Source: an uncultured Pelagibacteraceae bacterium (GTDB taxonomy: Bacteria; Pseudomonadota; Alphaproteobacteria; Pelagibacterales; Pelagibacteraceae). Taken from it: 33,332 bases of DNA. The DNA is taken from positions 72,980 to 106,311 of the forward strand of contig CACHLB010000003.1 in NCBI GenBank assembly GCA_902580505.1. The letters are read 5' to 3'. How positions within the stretch are numbered: position 1 is the stretch's first letter; every line of letters starts with the position of its first letter. The translations under genes were made by a program, and so were the position numbers. Shown in pieces: positions 7,594-16,274 of the stretch. The notes beneath the pieces are model-generated. The model was not told the origin of the DNA and made no database searches. It saw only the letters and a program-made list of their open reading frames with translations.

Positions 7594-7983
7594 ATGATGC
7601 AACAAATTAGTATTTATCTAACCAGTATAATATTTGGAATTATGCTTTTCTTTTCTTTTGTTGTGGCACCTGTAACTTTCACTGCATTAAATGAGGAAAA
7701 TGCTAGAAAATTTATAAGAAAAATATTTCCTTATTACTATACTGTTAATTTAGCTATTAGTATTTTAATTTTAATTTTATTTATAATTCTAAAAATTTTT
7801 TCCTTAGATTTTTACTTAATTTTGAGTGTTGCGGTATTATTTGCGGTATCAAATTTTGTACTAATGCCACTGATAAATAAGTTCAGAGATGAGAAGCAGG
7901 ATAAAAAATTTAAACAATCACACTTTGTTTCTGTGGTGATAAATTTTGTTCAAATGATTTTGTTGGTAATTGTCTTAATTTAA
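7594..7983 (+). CDS. DUF4149 membrane protein
   Basis: 129 residues with four hydrophobic segments (about 5-27, 47-69, 74-92 and 108-128). The motif APVTFTALNEENARKFIRKIFPYYY after the first helix is the hallmark of DUF4149/TMEM205-like membrane proteins, whose function is unknown. Two adjacent ATG codons (7594, 7597) could serve as start. It follows fabI after 24 bases with no visible ribosome site, so it may be the last gene of the fab operon. Its stop codon shares the palindrome TTAA (7980-7983) with the stop of the convergent small membrane protein gene. Confidence 0.78.
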   Translation: MMQQISIYLTSIIFGIMLFFSFVVAPVTFTALNEENARKFIRKIFPYYYTVNLAISILILILFIILKIFSLDFYLILSVAVLFAVSNFVLMPLINKFRDEKQDKKFKQSHFVSVVINFVQMILLVIVLI

Positions 7984-8132
7984 AAAGAATTAGTAATACC
8001 TAAGCCAACAGCAATAAAAATACATAACCAAATTAAACCTTTAACAAAAAAAAATGCAAAACTACCAAGTAATAAATACCTTCCGTATTTATTTTTCAGT
8101 AGTTCTAACTTAAAGTTTTTTAAAAGCTTCAT
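7980..8132 (-). CDS. Small single-span membrane protein (50 aa)
   Basis: An ATG at 8132 opens a 50-codon frame ending in TAA at 7980. The protein has a basic N-terminus (MKLLKNFKLELLKNKYGRY) followed by one long hydrophobic stretch (about 20-46) containing a Lys-Gly break and a Trp-Leu-Cys run. The positive-inside layout suggests an N-in inner-membrane protein. It starts 27 bases after the rhodanese stop, so it is probably the last gene of the rpsO-pnp-rhodanese transcript. Its stop overlaps the convergent DUF4149 stop exactly as other convergent pairs here do, which supports it being real. No family is recognised. Confidence 0.6.
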   Translation of the reverse strand: MKLLKNFKLELLKNKYGRYLLLGSFAFFFVKGLIWLCIFIAVGLGITNSF

Positions 8133-8159
8133 TCTATTATAATTTATTACAATTATTTT

Positions 8160-8522
8160 TTACTTGATCTTTTCCCACTCTTTCATACCACCAGTGATAT
8201 TTTTGACATTTTTAACACCCATATCCTTCATAGTTTTTGTTGCTAATGTTCCTTGTCCACCAACACCACAAAAAACAACATATTCTTTATCAGGATTATT
8301 TTTAAACATATCATTTTCAAGAGGACTTCCTTCTGCTAAATAAAATTCTAATAAACCTCTGTCTAAGTGAATTGCATTACCGATCGTACCTTTTGAAAAG
8401 CTCTCTTTATCCCTAACATCGATAAATTGAACATTTGGGTCATTTAGCTTTTCTTTTGCATCACTAGCGCTGATATTTTCAATCTCATTGCTTACGCTCA
8501 TTAAATCATCAAATTTTTTCAT
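8160..8522 (-). CDS. Rhodanese-like domain protein
   Basis: 120 residues forming one rhodanese domain: ISASDAKEKL, the strand-loop FIDVRDKESFSKGTIGNAIHL (typical DVR-x-EF-x-GHI element, here with GTI), then the active-site loop VVFCGVGGQGTLATKTM with the persulfide-forming Cys, and the closing NITGGMKEW. Single-domain rhodaneses transfer sulfane sulfur or act as sulfur carriers; the donor and acceptor are unknown. There is no signal peptide, so it is cytoplasmic. It starts 15 bases downstream of pnp with a good AGGAG ribosome site and is probably co-transcribed with it. The active-site loop CGVGGQG departs from the common CxxGxR pattern. Confidence 0.88.
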   Translation of the reverse strand: MKKFDDLMSVSNEIENISASDAKEKLNDPNVQFIDVRDKESFSKGTIGNAIHLDRGLLEFYLAEGSPLENDMFKNNPDKEYVVFCGVGGQGTLATKTMKDMGVKNVKNITGGMKEWEKIK

Positions 8523-8537
8523 ATTTCTCCTATAAAT

Positions 8538-10610
8538 TTATATTGCTGCTTGTTTAATTGATAACTTAACTTTTCCTCTATCAAAGCCAATTACTTTAAC
8601 TTTAACTTCATCACCTTCTTTTACTACATCAGTTACTTTGCCGACTCTTTTATCAGCAAGCTCTGATATATGAACAAGGCCATCTTGTTTTCCTAGGAAA
8701 TTAACAAATGCACCAAACTCCATAATTTTCATTACTTTTCCATTGTAAATTTTATTGAGTTCAGCTTTAGCAGTTAAATCTTTAATCATTTGCATAGCTT
8801 TGTTTCTTGATTCCTCATCTGGAGCAGCTACTGTAACTTCACCTTCATCATTGATGTCAACTTTGGCACCAGATACTTCAACTATTTCTCTTATAGTTGC
8901 ACCGCCTTTTCCAATGACTGTAGCAATATCTTTCTTATCTACAGTAATTTTCTCCATCTTAGGAGTATGTTTTCCAACATCTTCCCTTGATTTAGATAAA
9001 GCTTTATTCATTTCACCTAGAATGTGAATTCTTCCATCTTTTGCTTGTTTTAAGGCTTGCTCCATAATTTCAAATGTTATACCTGTAATTTTAATGTCCA
9101 TTTGAAGAGATGTTATTCCGTCTTTAGTTCCAGCAACTTTAAAGTCCATATCACCTAGGTGATCTTCATCTCCAAGAATATCTGAAAGTACGCTGAAGTC
9201 ATCTCCTTCTTTAATTAATCCCATTGCAATACCAGCAACCGGTTCTTTTATTGGCACGCCTGCGTCCATCAAAGCTAAAGATGAACCACAAACAGTCGCC
9301 ATAGAAGAAGAACCATTTGACTCAGTTATCTCTGATACAATTCTAAATGTGTAGGGAAAACTCTCTTTAGAAGGCAAAGAAGAATTTATTGCTCTCCAAG
9401 CTAATTTTCCATGACCTATTTCTCTTCTTCCGGTGCCTATTCTACCAGTTTCTCCAACAGAGAAAGGTGGAAAATTATAATGAAGCATAAACCTTTCTTT
9501 TTGTAATCCTTCAAGACTTTCTATTTTTTGCTCATCATCAGATGTACCAAGTGTAGTTGTAACTATTGCTTGAGTTTCTCCTCGAGTAAACAAAGCAGAA
9601 CCATGAACTCTTGGAAGAATTCCAACTTCACACATAATTGGCCTAACATCTGCAAGACCTCTACCATCAATTCTATTTTTATTTTTTAGAATATCTGTTC
9701 TGACAATCCTTTTTTCTAAATTTTTAAGCTCAGAATTTACGTCAAGATCGGTATAATTCTCATCTTCTTCATAAAGCTTTTTTGCTTTATCAGTTATTTC
9801 TGAGATTAAATTCGATCTTTCTTGTTTATCTTTTATTGAAAATGCTTTTTTAAGTTCCTCAGTAAATTCGCTTTCCAATTTATTTTTTACTTCTGAAAGA
9901 TCTTTTTTCTCAACTATCCAATCAGGTTTTTTGCATTCTTTGGCTAGTTCCTCTATCATTTCAATTACTGGAACAAATCCTTCATGGCCGAACTTAACAG
10001 CATTTAACATTTCTTCCTCAGTTAAACCACTTGCCTCGGACTCAACCATTAAAACTGCATCTTTTGTTCCTGCTACTACAAGATCAAGTTTTGAGTCTTT
10101 AAGTTCTGCTTTAGTAGGATTAAGAATGTATTCCCCTTTAATAAAGCCAACTCTAGACGCACCGACAGGGCCTAAAAATGGCATTCCTGAAATTGCTAAC
10201 GCAGCTGATGAGGCAATAATTGATAAAATATCTGCTTCATTCTCTTTATCGTAAGATATTACTGTTGGTAGTACCTGAACTTCGTTTTTAAATTCATCTG
10301 GGAAAAGTGGTCTGATAGGTCTGTCAATTAATCTTGAAATTAAAGTCTCACTATCCGTTGGTCTTGCTTCTCTCTTAAAATATCCACCTGGAATTTTACC
10401 AGCTGCGTAATATTTTTCTTGATAATTTACTGACAACGGAAAGTAATCCATATCTGGATTAACTTTTTTAGCTCCGACTGCTGTTGCCAAAACAACTGTT
10501 TCTCCACATTGTGCTATGATAGCGCCATCTGCTTGTCTTGCTATTTTACCTGTTTCTAAACTAATCTTTTTCCCTGCTACTTCTATTTCTTTCTTTACAA
10601 CTTTAAACAT
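8538..10610 (-). CDS. pnp: Polyribonucleotide nucleotidyltransferase (PNPase)
   Basis: 690 residues, near the usual 700. Two RNase PH domains (about 1-220 and 310-540) flank an all-helical linker. The second carries the FTRGETQA and [17 protein letters not shown] motifs, whose aspartates coordinate the catalytic metal. A KH domain ([12 protein letters not shown], around 565) and an S1 domain ([20 protein letters not shown]..., about 620-688) bind RNA. The enzyme degrades RNA 3' to 5' by phosphorolysis and is a degradosome core component. Its ATG directly abuts the rpsO stop with no spacer and its AAGGAAG ribosome site lies inside rpsO. There is therefore no room for the RNase III-type leader hairpin known from enterobacterial pnp. 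Confidence 0.98.
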   Translation of the reverse strand: MFKVVKKEIEVAGKKISLETGKIARQADGAIIAQCGETVVLATAVGAKKVNPDMDYFPLSVNYQEKYYAAGKIPGGYFKREARPTDSETLISRLIDRPIRPLFPDEFKNEVQVLPTVISYDKENEADILSIIASSAALAISGMPFLGPVGASRVGFIKGEYILNPTKAELKDSKLDLVVAGTKDAVLMVESEASGLTEEEMLNAVKFGHEGFVPVIEMIEELAKECKKPDWIVEKKDLSEVKNKLESEFTEELKKAFSIKDKQERSNLISEITDKAKKLYEEDENYTDLDVNSELKNLEKRIVRTDILKNKNRIDGRGLADVRPIMCEVGILPRVHGSALFTRGETQAIVTTTLGTSDDEQKIESLEGLQKERFMLHYNFPPFSVGETGRIGTGRREIGHGKLAWRAINSSLPSKESFPYTFRIVSEITESNGSSSMATVCGSSLALMDAGVPIKEPVAGIAMGLIKEGDDFSVLSDILGDEDHLGDMDFKVAGTKDGITSLQMDIKITGITFEIMEQALKQAKDGRIHILGEMNKALSKSREDVGKHTPKMEKITVDKKDIATVIGKGGATIREIVEVSGAKVDINDEGEVTVAAPDEESRNKAMQMIKDLTAKAELNKIYNGKVMKIMEFGAFVNFLGKQDGLVHISELADKRVGKVTDVVKEGDEVKVKVIGFDRGKVKLSIKQAAI

Positions 10611-10859
10611 TTACTTCCTTAAATTTAATTTTGATATTACTTCTTTATAAGACTCCATTTTATTTTTCTTTAAATAGTCTAATAATTTTTTTCTTCTATT
10701 TACCGCTCTTAAAAGTCCAACAGATGAATGTTTATCTTTTTTGAACTGTTTAATATGTTTCGACAAGTTCTCAATTTTTTCTGTTAGTTGAGCAACTTGA
10801 ACTTCTGAAGAACCAGTGTCCTTGTCATGGATTGCTAGTTCTTTTGCTTTATTTGCCAT
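10611..10859 (-). CDS. rpsO: 30S ribosomal protein S15
   Basis: 82 residues, slightly shorter than the usual 89 because the N-terminal helix is trimmed. The conserved core is intact: DTGSSEVQVAQLTEKIENLSKHI, then HSSVGLLRAVNRRKKLLDYL and the C-terminal YKEVISKLNLRK. S15 binds the 16S rRNA three-way junction early in small-subunit assembly and forms an intersubunit bridge. It starts 8 bases after rbfA with a GGA ribosome site and runs straight into pnp. The truB gene that normally precedes it is not present here. Confidence 0.97.
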   Translation of the reverse strand: MANKAKELAIHDKDTGSSEVQVAQLTEKIENLSKHIKQFKKDKHSSVGLLRAVNRRKKLLDYLKKNKMESYKEVISKLNLRK

Positions 10860-10867
10860 TTTTTTCC

Positions 10868-11233
10868 TTACTTATTTGTTTGTTTGATTAAATTTTCAAT
10901 TTTTTCTGCATAATCAAAAGAGTCATCTTTTACAAAAAATAGTTTTGGTAAAAACTTCATTACTATTTTTTTTGATAAAACTTTTCTGATTACAAATGAA
11001 AATTCTTTTAATTTAGTAACGACTTCTTCAGTATCTTTTCCACCTAAAGGCATTACAAAAATTTTTGCTGTTTTTAAATCTGGAGACATTCTAACTTCAG
11101 TAACTGTTATTTCTTTTGTAGATAAATTTGGTAATTTTGCTTCATCTCTTATAAATAACATTCCTAATGCTTGTTTTATCATTTCACCAACTCTCAATTG
11201 TCTTTGGGTAACTGGTTTTCCTAAGTTAGTCAT
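10868..11233 (-). CDS. rbfA: Ribosome-binding factor A
   Basis: 121 residues, the normal family size, with a single KH-like domain: RQLRVGEMIKQALGMLF near the N-terminus, ITVTEVRMSPDLKTAKIFVMPLG in the middle and LSKKIVMKFLPKLFFVKDDSFDYAEKIENLI at the end, where the P-x-L-x-F element is typical. RbfA matures the 16S rRNA 5' region in late 30S assembly and matters especially at low temperature. Its ATG overlaps the infB stop by one base (TAATG), and rpsO follows after 8 bases. Confidence 0.96.
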   Translation of the reverse strand: MTNLGKPVTQRQLRVGEMIKQALGMLFIRDEAKLPNLSTKEITVTEVRMSPDLKTAKIFVMPLGGKDTEEVVTKLKEFSFVIRKVLSKKIVMKFLPKLFFVKDDSFDYAEKIENLIKQTNK

Positions 11234-13452
11234 TATATCGTTCTCTCTGTTATTGTAGAATTATATACTTCAATTACGTCATTTTTCTGAAAATCAACAA
11301 AATCCTTAAGTGTTATTCCACACTCTAAACCAGCAGACACCTGCTTAGTTTGATTTTTTTCTCTAAATATTGATCCAATTTTTCCATTGAAAATTATAGC
11401 TCCATCTCTAATAACCCTTGCACTAGAGTCTTGAGTAATTTCTCCATCTGTTACTTTGGAACCTGCAACTTTGCCTACTTTTGAAACTTTAAATATTTCC
11501 AATATCTCCGCTGTTCCAATTATTTTTTCGTCTACTTCTGGAGTTAATAGACCAGACATTTTACTTTTTATGAAATCTAAAACCTCATAAATAATATTAA
11601 AGTTGGATATTGAAATCTTTTCTTGTTCAGCTCTTTTTTTTGCTTCTTTACTAGGTTTTACATTGAAGGCGATAATTACAGCATTAGATGCTTTAGCTAA
11701 TGTAACATCAGTTTCTGTAACCATACCAATGTCCGATAAGAGTATTTTTGGCTTTACCTCATCATGTTTAATTTGATTTATTGCATTTTTTATTGCTTCC
11801 GAAGAACCATGGACATCTGATTTTATAATAATATTTAGTTCCTCAGATGATGTATCATTAAATGCTGAGTCTTGTGTTACAAATGACAATGGGTTTTTAC
11901 TATCCTTTGCTTCCTGAATTCTTCCATCACACAAAGATTTTGCCTCTTTTTCACTTTTCAATACAATAAAATCATCTCCCGATTTTGATGCCCCATTAAT
12001 ACCTAATATTTCAATTGGTGTTGCGGGTTCAGCTTTTTCAATTTGTTTACCTTGATCATTTATTATAGCTCTTACCTTTCCCCATTTTAAACCACTTACA
12101 AAATAATCACCTTTTTTTAAAGTTCCTGCAGTGATAATTACGTTTGCAATTGGTCCTCTTCCAATATCGATTTTAGATTCTAAAACTATGCCTTTTGCAT
12201 CAGTATCAAAATCAGTTTTCAAGTCGAGTATTTCAGCTTGTAAAATAATGCTCTCAACTAATTTATCTAAATTTTTTTTTGTTTTTGTTGAAATCTCCAC
12301 CATCAAAGTATCTCCAGATAAATCTTCGGCAATCAACTCGTATTCTAAAAGTTGATTTTTAATTTTTTTTGGATCTGCTTCAGGAAGATCACATTTATTT
12401 ATTGCTACAACAATTGGTACTTTTGCAGCTTTTGCATGTTTTATTGACTCGATTGTTTGTGGTTTTACACCATCATCAGCTGCAACGACAAGAATAACTA
12501 TATCTGTTAATTTTGAACCTCTTGCTCTCATTTCAGTGAATGCTGCATGGCCTGGAGTATCGATAAATGTTATTTTATTTTTTCCTTGTATGATCTGATA
12601 TGCACCAATATGTTGTGTAATACCTCCAAATTCACCAGAAACAACATTTGCTTCTCTCAATACATCTAAAACTGATGTCTTACCATGATCGACATGACCC
12701 ATAACTGTTACTATAGGAGCTCTACTCTTTAAATTTTGGGTTTTTATTTCTTTAATTTTTTCTAAAATTTCTTCTGCTCTTTCTTCTTTAACCGGATTAT
12801 GTCCAAATTCTTTTACTAAGTACTCTGCAGTATCTGCATCTATTGTATGATTAATCGTAACTGTAACTCCCATTCCCATCAAATGTTTGATTATGCTACT
12901 AGATTGTTCAGCCATTCTATTTGCTAATTCCCTTATAGTTATTACCTCTGGTATATTAATATCTCGCTTAACTGGCTTAAAACTTTCCCTAGTCTCTTCT
13001 TTATTTAATAATCTGTTTTCCTTTTGCTTCGCTCTTTTTAAGGAAGCTAAGCTTCTTGATCTTATTCCAATATCATCTTCGTTCAAAGCGCGTGAAACTG
13101 TTAGTTTTAATTCTCTTCTCTTGCCACCTTGTTTACTAATTTTGTTTTCCTTTTGAAAATTTTCTCCTTTTAATCTTCTCGTTGCTCTTTGTTCTGCTAG
13201 CTTTCTTTTTTCAAAATCAGATGTGATTGGTGATGAAGGTTTAGAAAAGTTTGTTTTTTTTGGAATAAACGTGCTTTGTGATTTATTGTCTACTGGTCTT
13301 GCTCCTCTAGAAAAATTTGTTTTACCTCCAAATCTCGGAGATCTTTTCTCTATTACAACTGTATTCTTTGATTGAGATCTAGCTTGTTCAATACTGTTAA
13401 TTGTCTTTTTGGAAGCTCCAGAAATTGATAACTTTAATTTTTTCTTTTCCAT
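11233..13452 (-). CDS. infB: Translation initiation factor IF-2
   Basis: 739 residues, shorter than the E. coli protein (890) because the charged, low-complexity N-terminal region (about 1-160, rich in Lys, Arg and Ser) is compact. The IF2-N domain (INIPEVITIRELANRMAEQ) begins near 166. The GTPase domain has G1 GHVDHGKT (252-259), G3 DTPGH (298-302) and G4 NKCD (352-355). The beta-barrel and C-terminal fMet-tRNA-binding domains follow, ending GLECGITLKDFVDFQKNDVIEVY. IF-2 positions initiator tRNA on the 30S subunit and promotes subunit joining. It starts 10 bases after nusA; the small ylxR gene usually found between them is absent. Confidence 0.98.
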   Translation of the reverse strand: MEKKKLKLSISGASKKTINSIEQARSQSKNTVVIEKRSPRFGGKTNFSRGARPVDNKSQSTFIPKKTNFSKPSSPITSDFEKRKLAEQRATRRLKGENFQKENKISKQGGKRRELKLTVSRALNEDDIGIRSRSLASLKRAKQKENRLLNKEETRESFKPVKRDINIPEVITIRELANRMAEQSSSIIKHLMGMGVTVTINHTIDADTAEYLVKEFGHNPVKEERAEEILEKIKEIKTQNLKSRAPIVTVMGHVDHGKTSVLDVLREANVVSGEFGGITQHIGAYQIIQGKNKITFIDTPGHAAFTEMRARGSKLTDIVILVVAADDGVKPQTIESIKHAKAAKVPIVVAINKCDLPEADPKKIKNQLLEYELIAEDLSGDTLMVEISTKTKKNLDKLVESIILQAEILDLKTDFDTDAKGIVLESKIDIGRGPIANVIITAGTLKKGDYFVSGLKWGKVRAIINDQGKQIEKAEPATPIEILGINGASKSGDDFIVLKSEKEAKSLCDGRIQEAKDSKNPLSFVTQDSAFNDTSSEELNIIIKSDVHGSSEAIKNAINQIKHDEVKPKILLSDIGMVTETDVTLAKASNAVIIAFNVKPSKEAKKRAEQEKISISNFNIIYEVLDFIKSKMSGLLTPEVDEKIIGTAEILEIFKVSKVGKVAGSKVTDGEITQDSSARVIRDGAIIFNGKIGSIFREKNQTKQVSAGLECGITLKDFVDFQKNDVIEVYNSTITERTI

Positions 13453-13462
13453 TTTTCATCTC

Positions 13463-15016
13463 TCAGTCTTTATAAACAATGTCTCTTGCAGACATAATTA
13501 AATCGTCTGCTTCTTTTTTTGAAAGAGCAAAATCCTCTAAATATCCCTTTATTCGTAATCTTTCACCCTTAACAATATCGTAACCACCAGTCAATTCATC
13601 AGAAGCTAAATCCGCAAAATCGTTTAATGTTAATATCTTTTGTTCTCCAAGCGTAACAAGCATTCCTGGTGTTAGACCCTTGTGGTTAATTAAATCATTT
13701 TCTAAGCCCAAATTTTTAATTCTATTTGCTATTTCTTCTTGGTCTTTTTGATAAAATTCTTTAGCTCTTTCTATTAACTCTTTTGCTGTTTCCTCTTCTA
13801 TTCCCTCAATTTTCATTAAGGCCTCGGGATTACTATCTTTAATATCATCAATAGATGAAAACCCTTCTGCAACAAGTAACTGCCCTAATGTTTCATCTAA
13901 CTCCAAATTTTTTACAAAATTATCTGTCTTCTCTTTAAACTCTATTTGTCTTCTTTCAGAATCCTCTTGATCGGTCATAATATTAATTTCATAATTCATC
14001 AATTTTGTTGCCAGTCTAACATTTTGACCTCTTCTACCAATTGCTTTACTAAGATTTTCCTCTGTTAAAATAACATCAAGTTTTCTTCCTTCCTCATCTA
14101 CATTCACTCTCTGTACTTCTGCAGGTGATAAAGCATTTGCAACAATTACCGCTGGATCTTCAGACCAATTTACAATATCAATTTTTTCTCCTTGAAGTTC
14201 ATTTACAACAGCTTGAACTCTACTTCCTCGCATACCTACACATGCACCGACAGGATCTAAGGAAGTATCAATTGCTTTGACACAAATTTTAGCTCTACTA
14301 CCTGGATCTCTTGAAGATGATTTAATCTCGATAAGTCCATCATAAATTTCTGGAACCTCTTGTATAAATAATTTTTCCATAAATTTCGGATGTGCTCTTG
14401 ACAAGAATATTTGTTGACCTCTTGGCTCTCTCCTTACATCTAAGCAATAAGCTTTTACTCTGTCGCCTGCTTTAATATTTTCTCTCGGTATCATTTCATT
14501 TTTTTGTATTATTGCTTCAGTTCTTCCAAGATCAACAATTACATTTCCAAACTCTAATCTTTTAACTATACCGCTCAAGATAGTATCAATTTTATCTTTG
14601 AAATCGTTGTATTGTCTCTCTCTTTCAGCTTCTCTTACATTGAAACTAATTACTTGTTTCGCTGTTTGAGCAGCTATTCTTCCAAAATCAAATGATGGTA
14701 ATGGTTGTAAAACCTCATCTCCAATTTGTTTTCCATGGTTATTTTCATTAAGCTTAATTGCTTCATCTAGGGTTATTTCTAAATTAGAGTTTTCTGGATT
14801 TTCTACTATTAACAACTTTCTAAATATTCCAATATCACCACTTTCTCTATCTATTTCAACTTTAATTTCGTTTTCAGATCCAAATTTAGATTTAGCTGCT
14901 TTAGCAATACCATTTTCCATCGATCCAATTATTAATTCTTTATCAATCGATTTTTCTAAAGCTACTGCTTCTGCTATTCTTATTAATTCTAGTTTATCTG
15001 CTCTTCTATTTAACAT
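13463..15016 (-). CDS. nusA: Transcription termination/antitermination factor NusA
   Basis: 517 residues from the ATG at 15016 (MLNRRADKLELIRIAEAVALEK), preceded by AGGA. A longer frame from 15064 would pass through the terminator hairpin and adds no homologous sequence, so I reject it. Domains: N-terminal RNA-polymerase-binding domain (1-about 130), S1 (about 135-200, IDTILSGIVKRLEFGNVIVDLG), two KH domains (VGACVGMRGSRVQAVVNEL and LSKAIGRRGQNVRLATKL), and two C-terminal acidic HhH repeats (ETLGQLLVAEGFSSIDDI... and LNDFADLASDEL). NusA modulates pausing, intrinsic termination and antitermination. It is the first gene of nusA-infB-rbfA-rpsO-pnp here; the usual upstream rimP is missing. Its leader contains an intrinsic terminator. 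Confidence 0.97.
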   Translation of the reverse strand: MLNRRADKLELIRIAEAVALEKSIDKELIIGSMENGIAKAAKSKFGSENEIKVEIDRESGDIGIFRKLLIVENPENSNLEITLDEAIKLNENNHGKQIGDEVLQPLPSFDFGRIAAQTAKQVISFNVREAERERQYNDFKDKIDTILSGIVKRLEFGNVIVDLGRTEAIIQKNEMIPRENIKAGDRVKAYCLDVRREPRGQQIFLSRAHPKFMEKLFIQEVPEIYDGLIEIKSSSRDPGSRAKICVKAIDTSLDPVGACVGMRGSRVQAVVNELQGEKIDIVNWSEDPAVIVANALSPAEVQRVNVDEEGRKLDVILTEENLSKAIGRRGQNVRLATKLMNYEINIMTDQEDSERRQIEFKEKTDNFVKNLELDETLGQLLVAEGFSSIDDIKDSNPEALMKIEGIEEETAKELIERAKEFYQKDQEEIANRIKNLGLENDLINHKGLTPGMLVTLGEQKILTLNDFADLASDELTGGYDIVKGERLRIKGYLEDFALSKKEADDLIMSARDIVYKD

Positions 15017-15028
15017 TTTATTAATCCT

Positions 15029-15055
15029 AAAAAAAAATGGGCCGAGGCCCATTTT
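15029..15055 (-). terminator. Intrinsic terminator between metK and nusA (possible nusA attenuator)
   Basis: On the minus strand a perfect stem AAAATGGGC / GCCCATTTT with a CTCG loop is followed immediately by nine T residues (complement of 15029-15037). This is a classical Rho-independent terminator reading from metK towards nusA. It is the most GC-rich stretch in its surroundings. The nusA ribosome site AGGA begins directly after the T-tract and the ATG lies 12 bases beyond it, so it sits in the nusA leader rather than well before it. Confidence 0.88.
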
Positions 15056-15076
15056 GAATTTCAATAATGTGAATGA

Positions 15077-15104
15077 AATATATTTATTTTTTTTTAATAT
15101 TCAA
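15077..15104 (-). promoter_or_regulatory. Candidate nusA promoter upstream of the terminator
   Basis: On the minus strand TTGAAT (15104-15099) and TATATT (15082-15077) are separated by 16 bases. A start near 15070 would give a leader of about 53 bases containing the terminator hairpin, the classical layout of transcription attenuation. AT-rich DNA yields many such matches, so this is tentative. Confidence 0.4.
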
Positions 15105-15110
15105 CTTTAT

Positions 15111-16274
15111 TTACCTATTAAATAGGTCTGATTTATCTGTCTTTTCCCATGAAAATGAACCTTGCTCATCTGGAATTCTTCCGAAGTGTCCATATGCTGC
15201 TGTTTTTTCATAAATAGGTTTATTTAGGCCTAGCATCTCTCTTATGCCTCTAGGGCTTAAATCAAAATTTTCATGTATAAGTTTTTCTACATGTTTATTT
15301 TTTTCGTCATCATTATCAAATAAATCAACATAAATTGATAAAGGTTTTGATACACCTATAGCATATGCAAGTTGAATCAAACATTTGTTAGCAATTTTAG
15401 ATGCAACAACATTCTTTGCTAAATATCTGGATGCATAAGCAGCTGATCTATCAACTTTGGTTGGATCTTTTCCAGAGAATGCACCTCCTCCATGTGGTGC
15501 TGCTCCACCATATGTGTCAACAATAATCTTCCTACCAGTCAAACCACTATCACCGTCAGGGCCTCCAATTACGAAATTTCCCGTTGGGTTCACATATATT
15601 TCCTTTTCATCTAATGAGCTCAACAATTCTTTTGGTATTGATCTTTCAATATAAGGTTTTACCAATTCTCTAACTTGAGCTTGATTGACATCTGGAGAGT
15701 GTTGTGTCGATATAACTACAGATTTTACTGATGATGGTTTTCCATCTTTATATTCAATTGTAATTTGGCTTTTTGAGTCTGGTTCTATATTTTTTAATTT
15801 GCCGGATTTTCTATCTTGAGCCATAAGTCTTAATATTTTATGAGAGTAGTGTATTGGAGCGGGCATCAGCACATCGGTTTCATTACACGCGTAACCGAAC
15901 ATAATTCCTTGATCGCCTGCACCTTCATCTTTATTTCCAGAGGAATCTACACCCATAGCAATATCAGCTGATTGAGAGTGTAAATGACTTTCTACTGATG
16001 TTGCTTCTTTCCAAGTAAATCCTTCTTGATCATAACCAATATCTTTGATGCAGTGCCTTACTTTTTCTATTAAATCTTTTTTTTTTATTTCTGGACCTCT
16101 TACTTCACCAGCTAAGACAACTTTGTTTGTTGTTGTTAAAGTTTCACAAGCAACTCTCGATTGAGGTTCAGCAGCCAAATATGTATCTACAACCATATCT
16201 GAAATTCTATCACAAACTTTATCTGGATGACCTTCGGATACTGACTCGCTAGTAAATAAGTAATCTTTTTTCAT
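15111..16274 (-). CDS. metK: S-adenosylmethionine synthetase
   Basis: 387 residues, the usual size. Family motifs in order: [20 protein letters not shown] at the N-terminus (ATP and methionine binding, catalytic His in GHPDK), [16 protein letters not shown] (near 120) and the P-loop-like [20 protein letters not shown] (near 265). It makes SAM from methionine and ATP, the methyl donor for the window's own methyltransferase RsmI and for the radical SAM enzyme MiaB. The ATG overlaps the lnt stop (ATGA) and is preceded by GGGAG. There is no leader, so no SAM riboswitch controls this copy directly. The trmB and helix-turn-helix genes that often flank metK in this order are absent. Confidence 0.98.
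   Translation of the reverse strand: MKKDYLFTSESVSEGHPDKVCDRISDMVVDTYLAAEPQSRVACETLTTTNKVVLAGEVRGPEIKKKDLIEKVRHCIKDIGYDQEGFTWKEATSVESHLHSQSADIAMGVDSSGNKDEGAGDQGIMFGYACNETDVLMPAPIHYSHKILRLMAQDRKSGKLKNIEPDSKSQITIEYKDGKPSSVKSVVISTQHSPDVNQAQVRELVKPYIERSIPKELLSSLDEKEIYVNPTGNFVIGGPDGDSGLTGRKIIVDTYGGAAPHGGGAFSGKDPTKVDRSAAYASRYLAKNVVASKIANKCLIQLAYAIGVSKPLSIYVDLFDNDDEKNKHVEKLIHENFDLSPRGIREMLGLNKPIYEKTAAYGHFGRIPDEQGSFSWEKTDKSDLFNR

Noticed and set aside
10600..10625. RNase III-type pnp leader hairpin
   Set aside because: The pnp start abuts the rpsO stop, with no leader and no stable stem visible.
15017..15064. 16-residue N-terminal extension of NusA (frame open to 15064)
   Set aside because: The extension translates the terminator hairpin and is unlike NusA. 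The ATG at 15016 has an AGGA site and the conserved family N-terminus.
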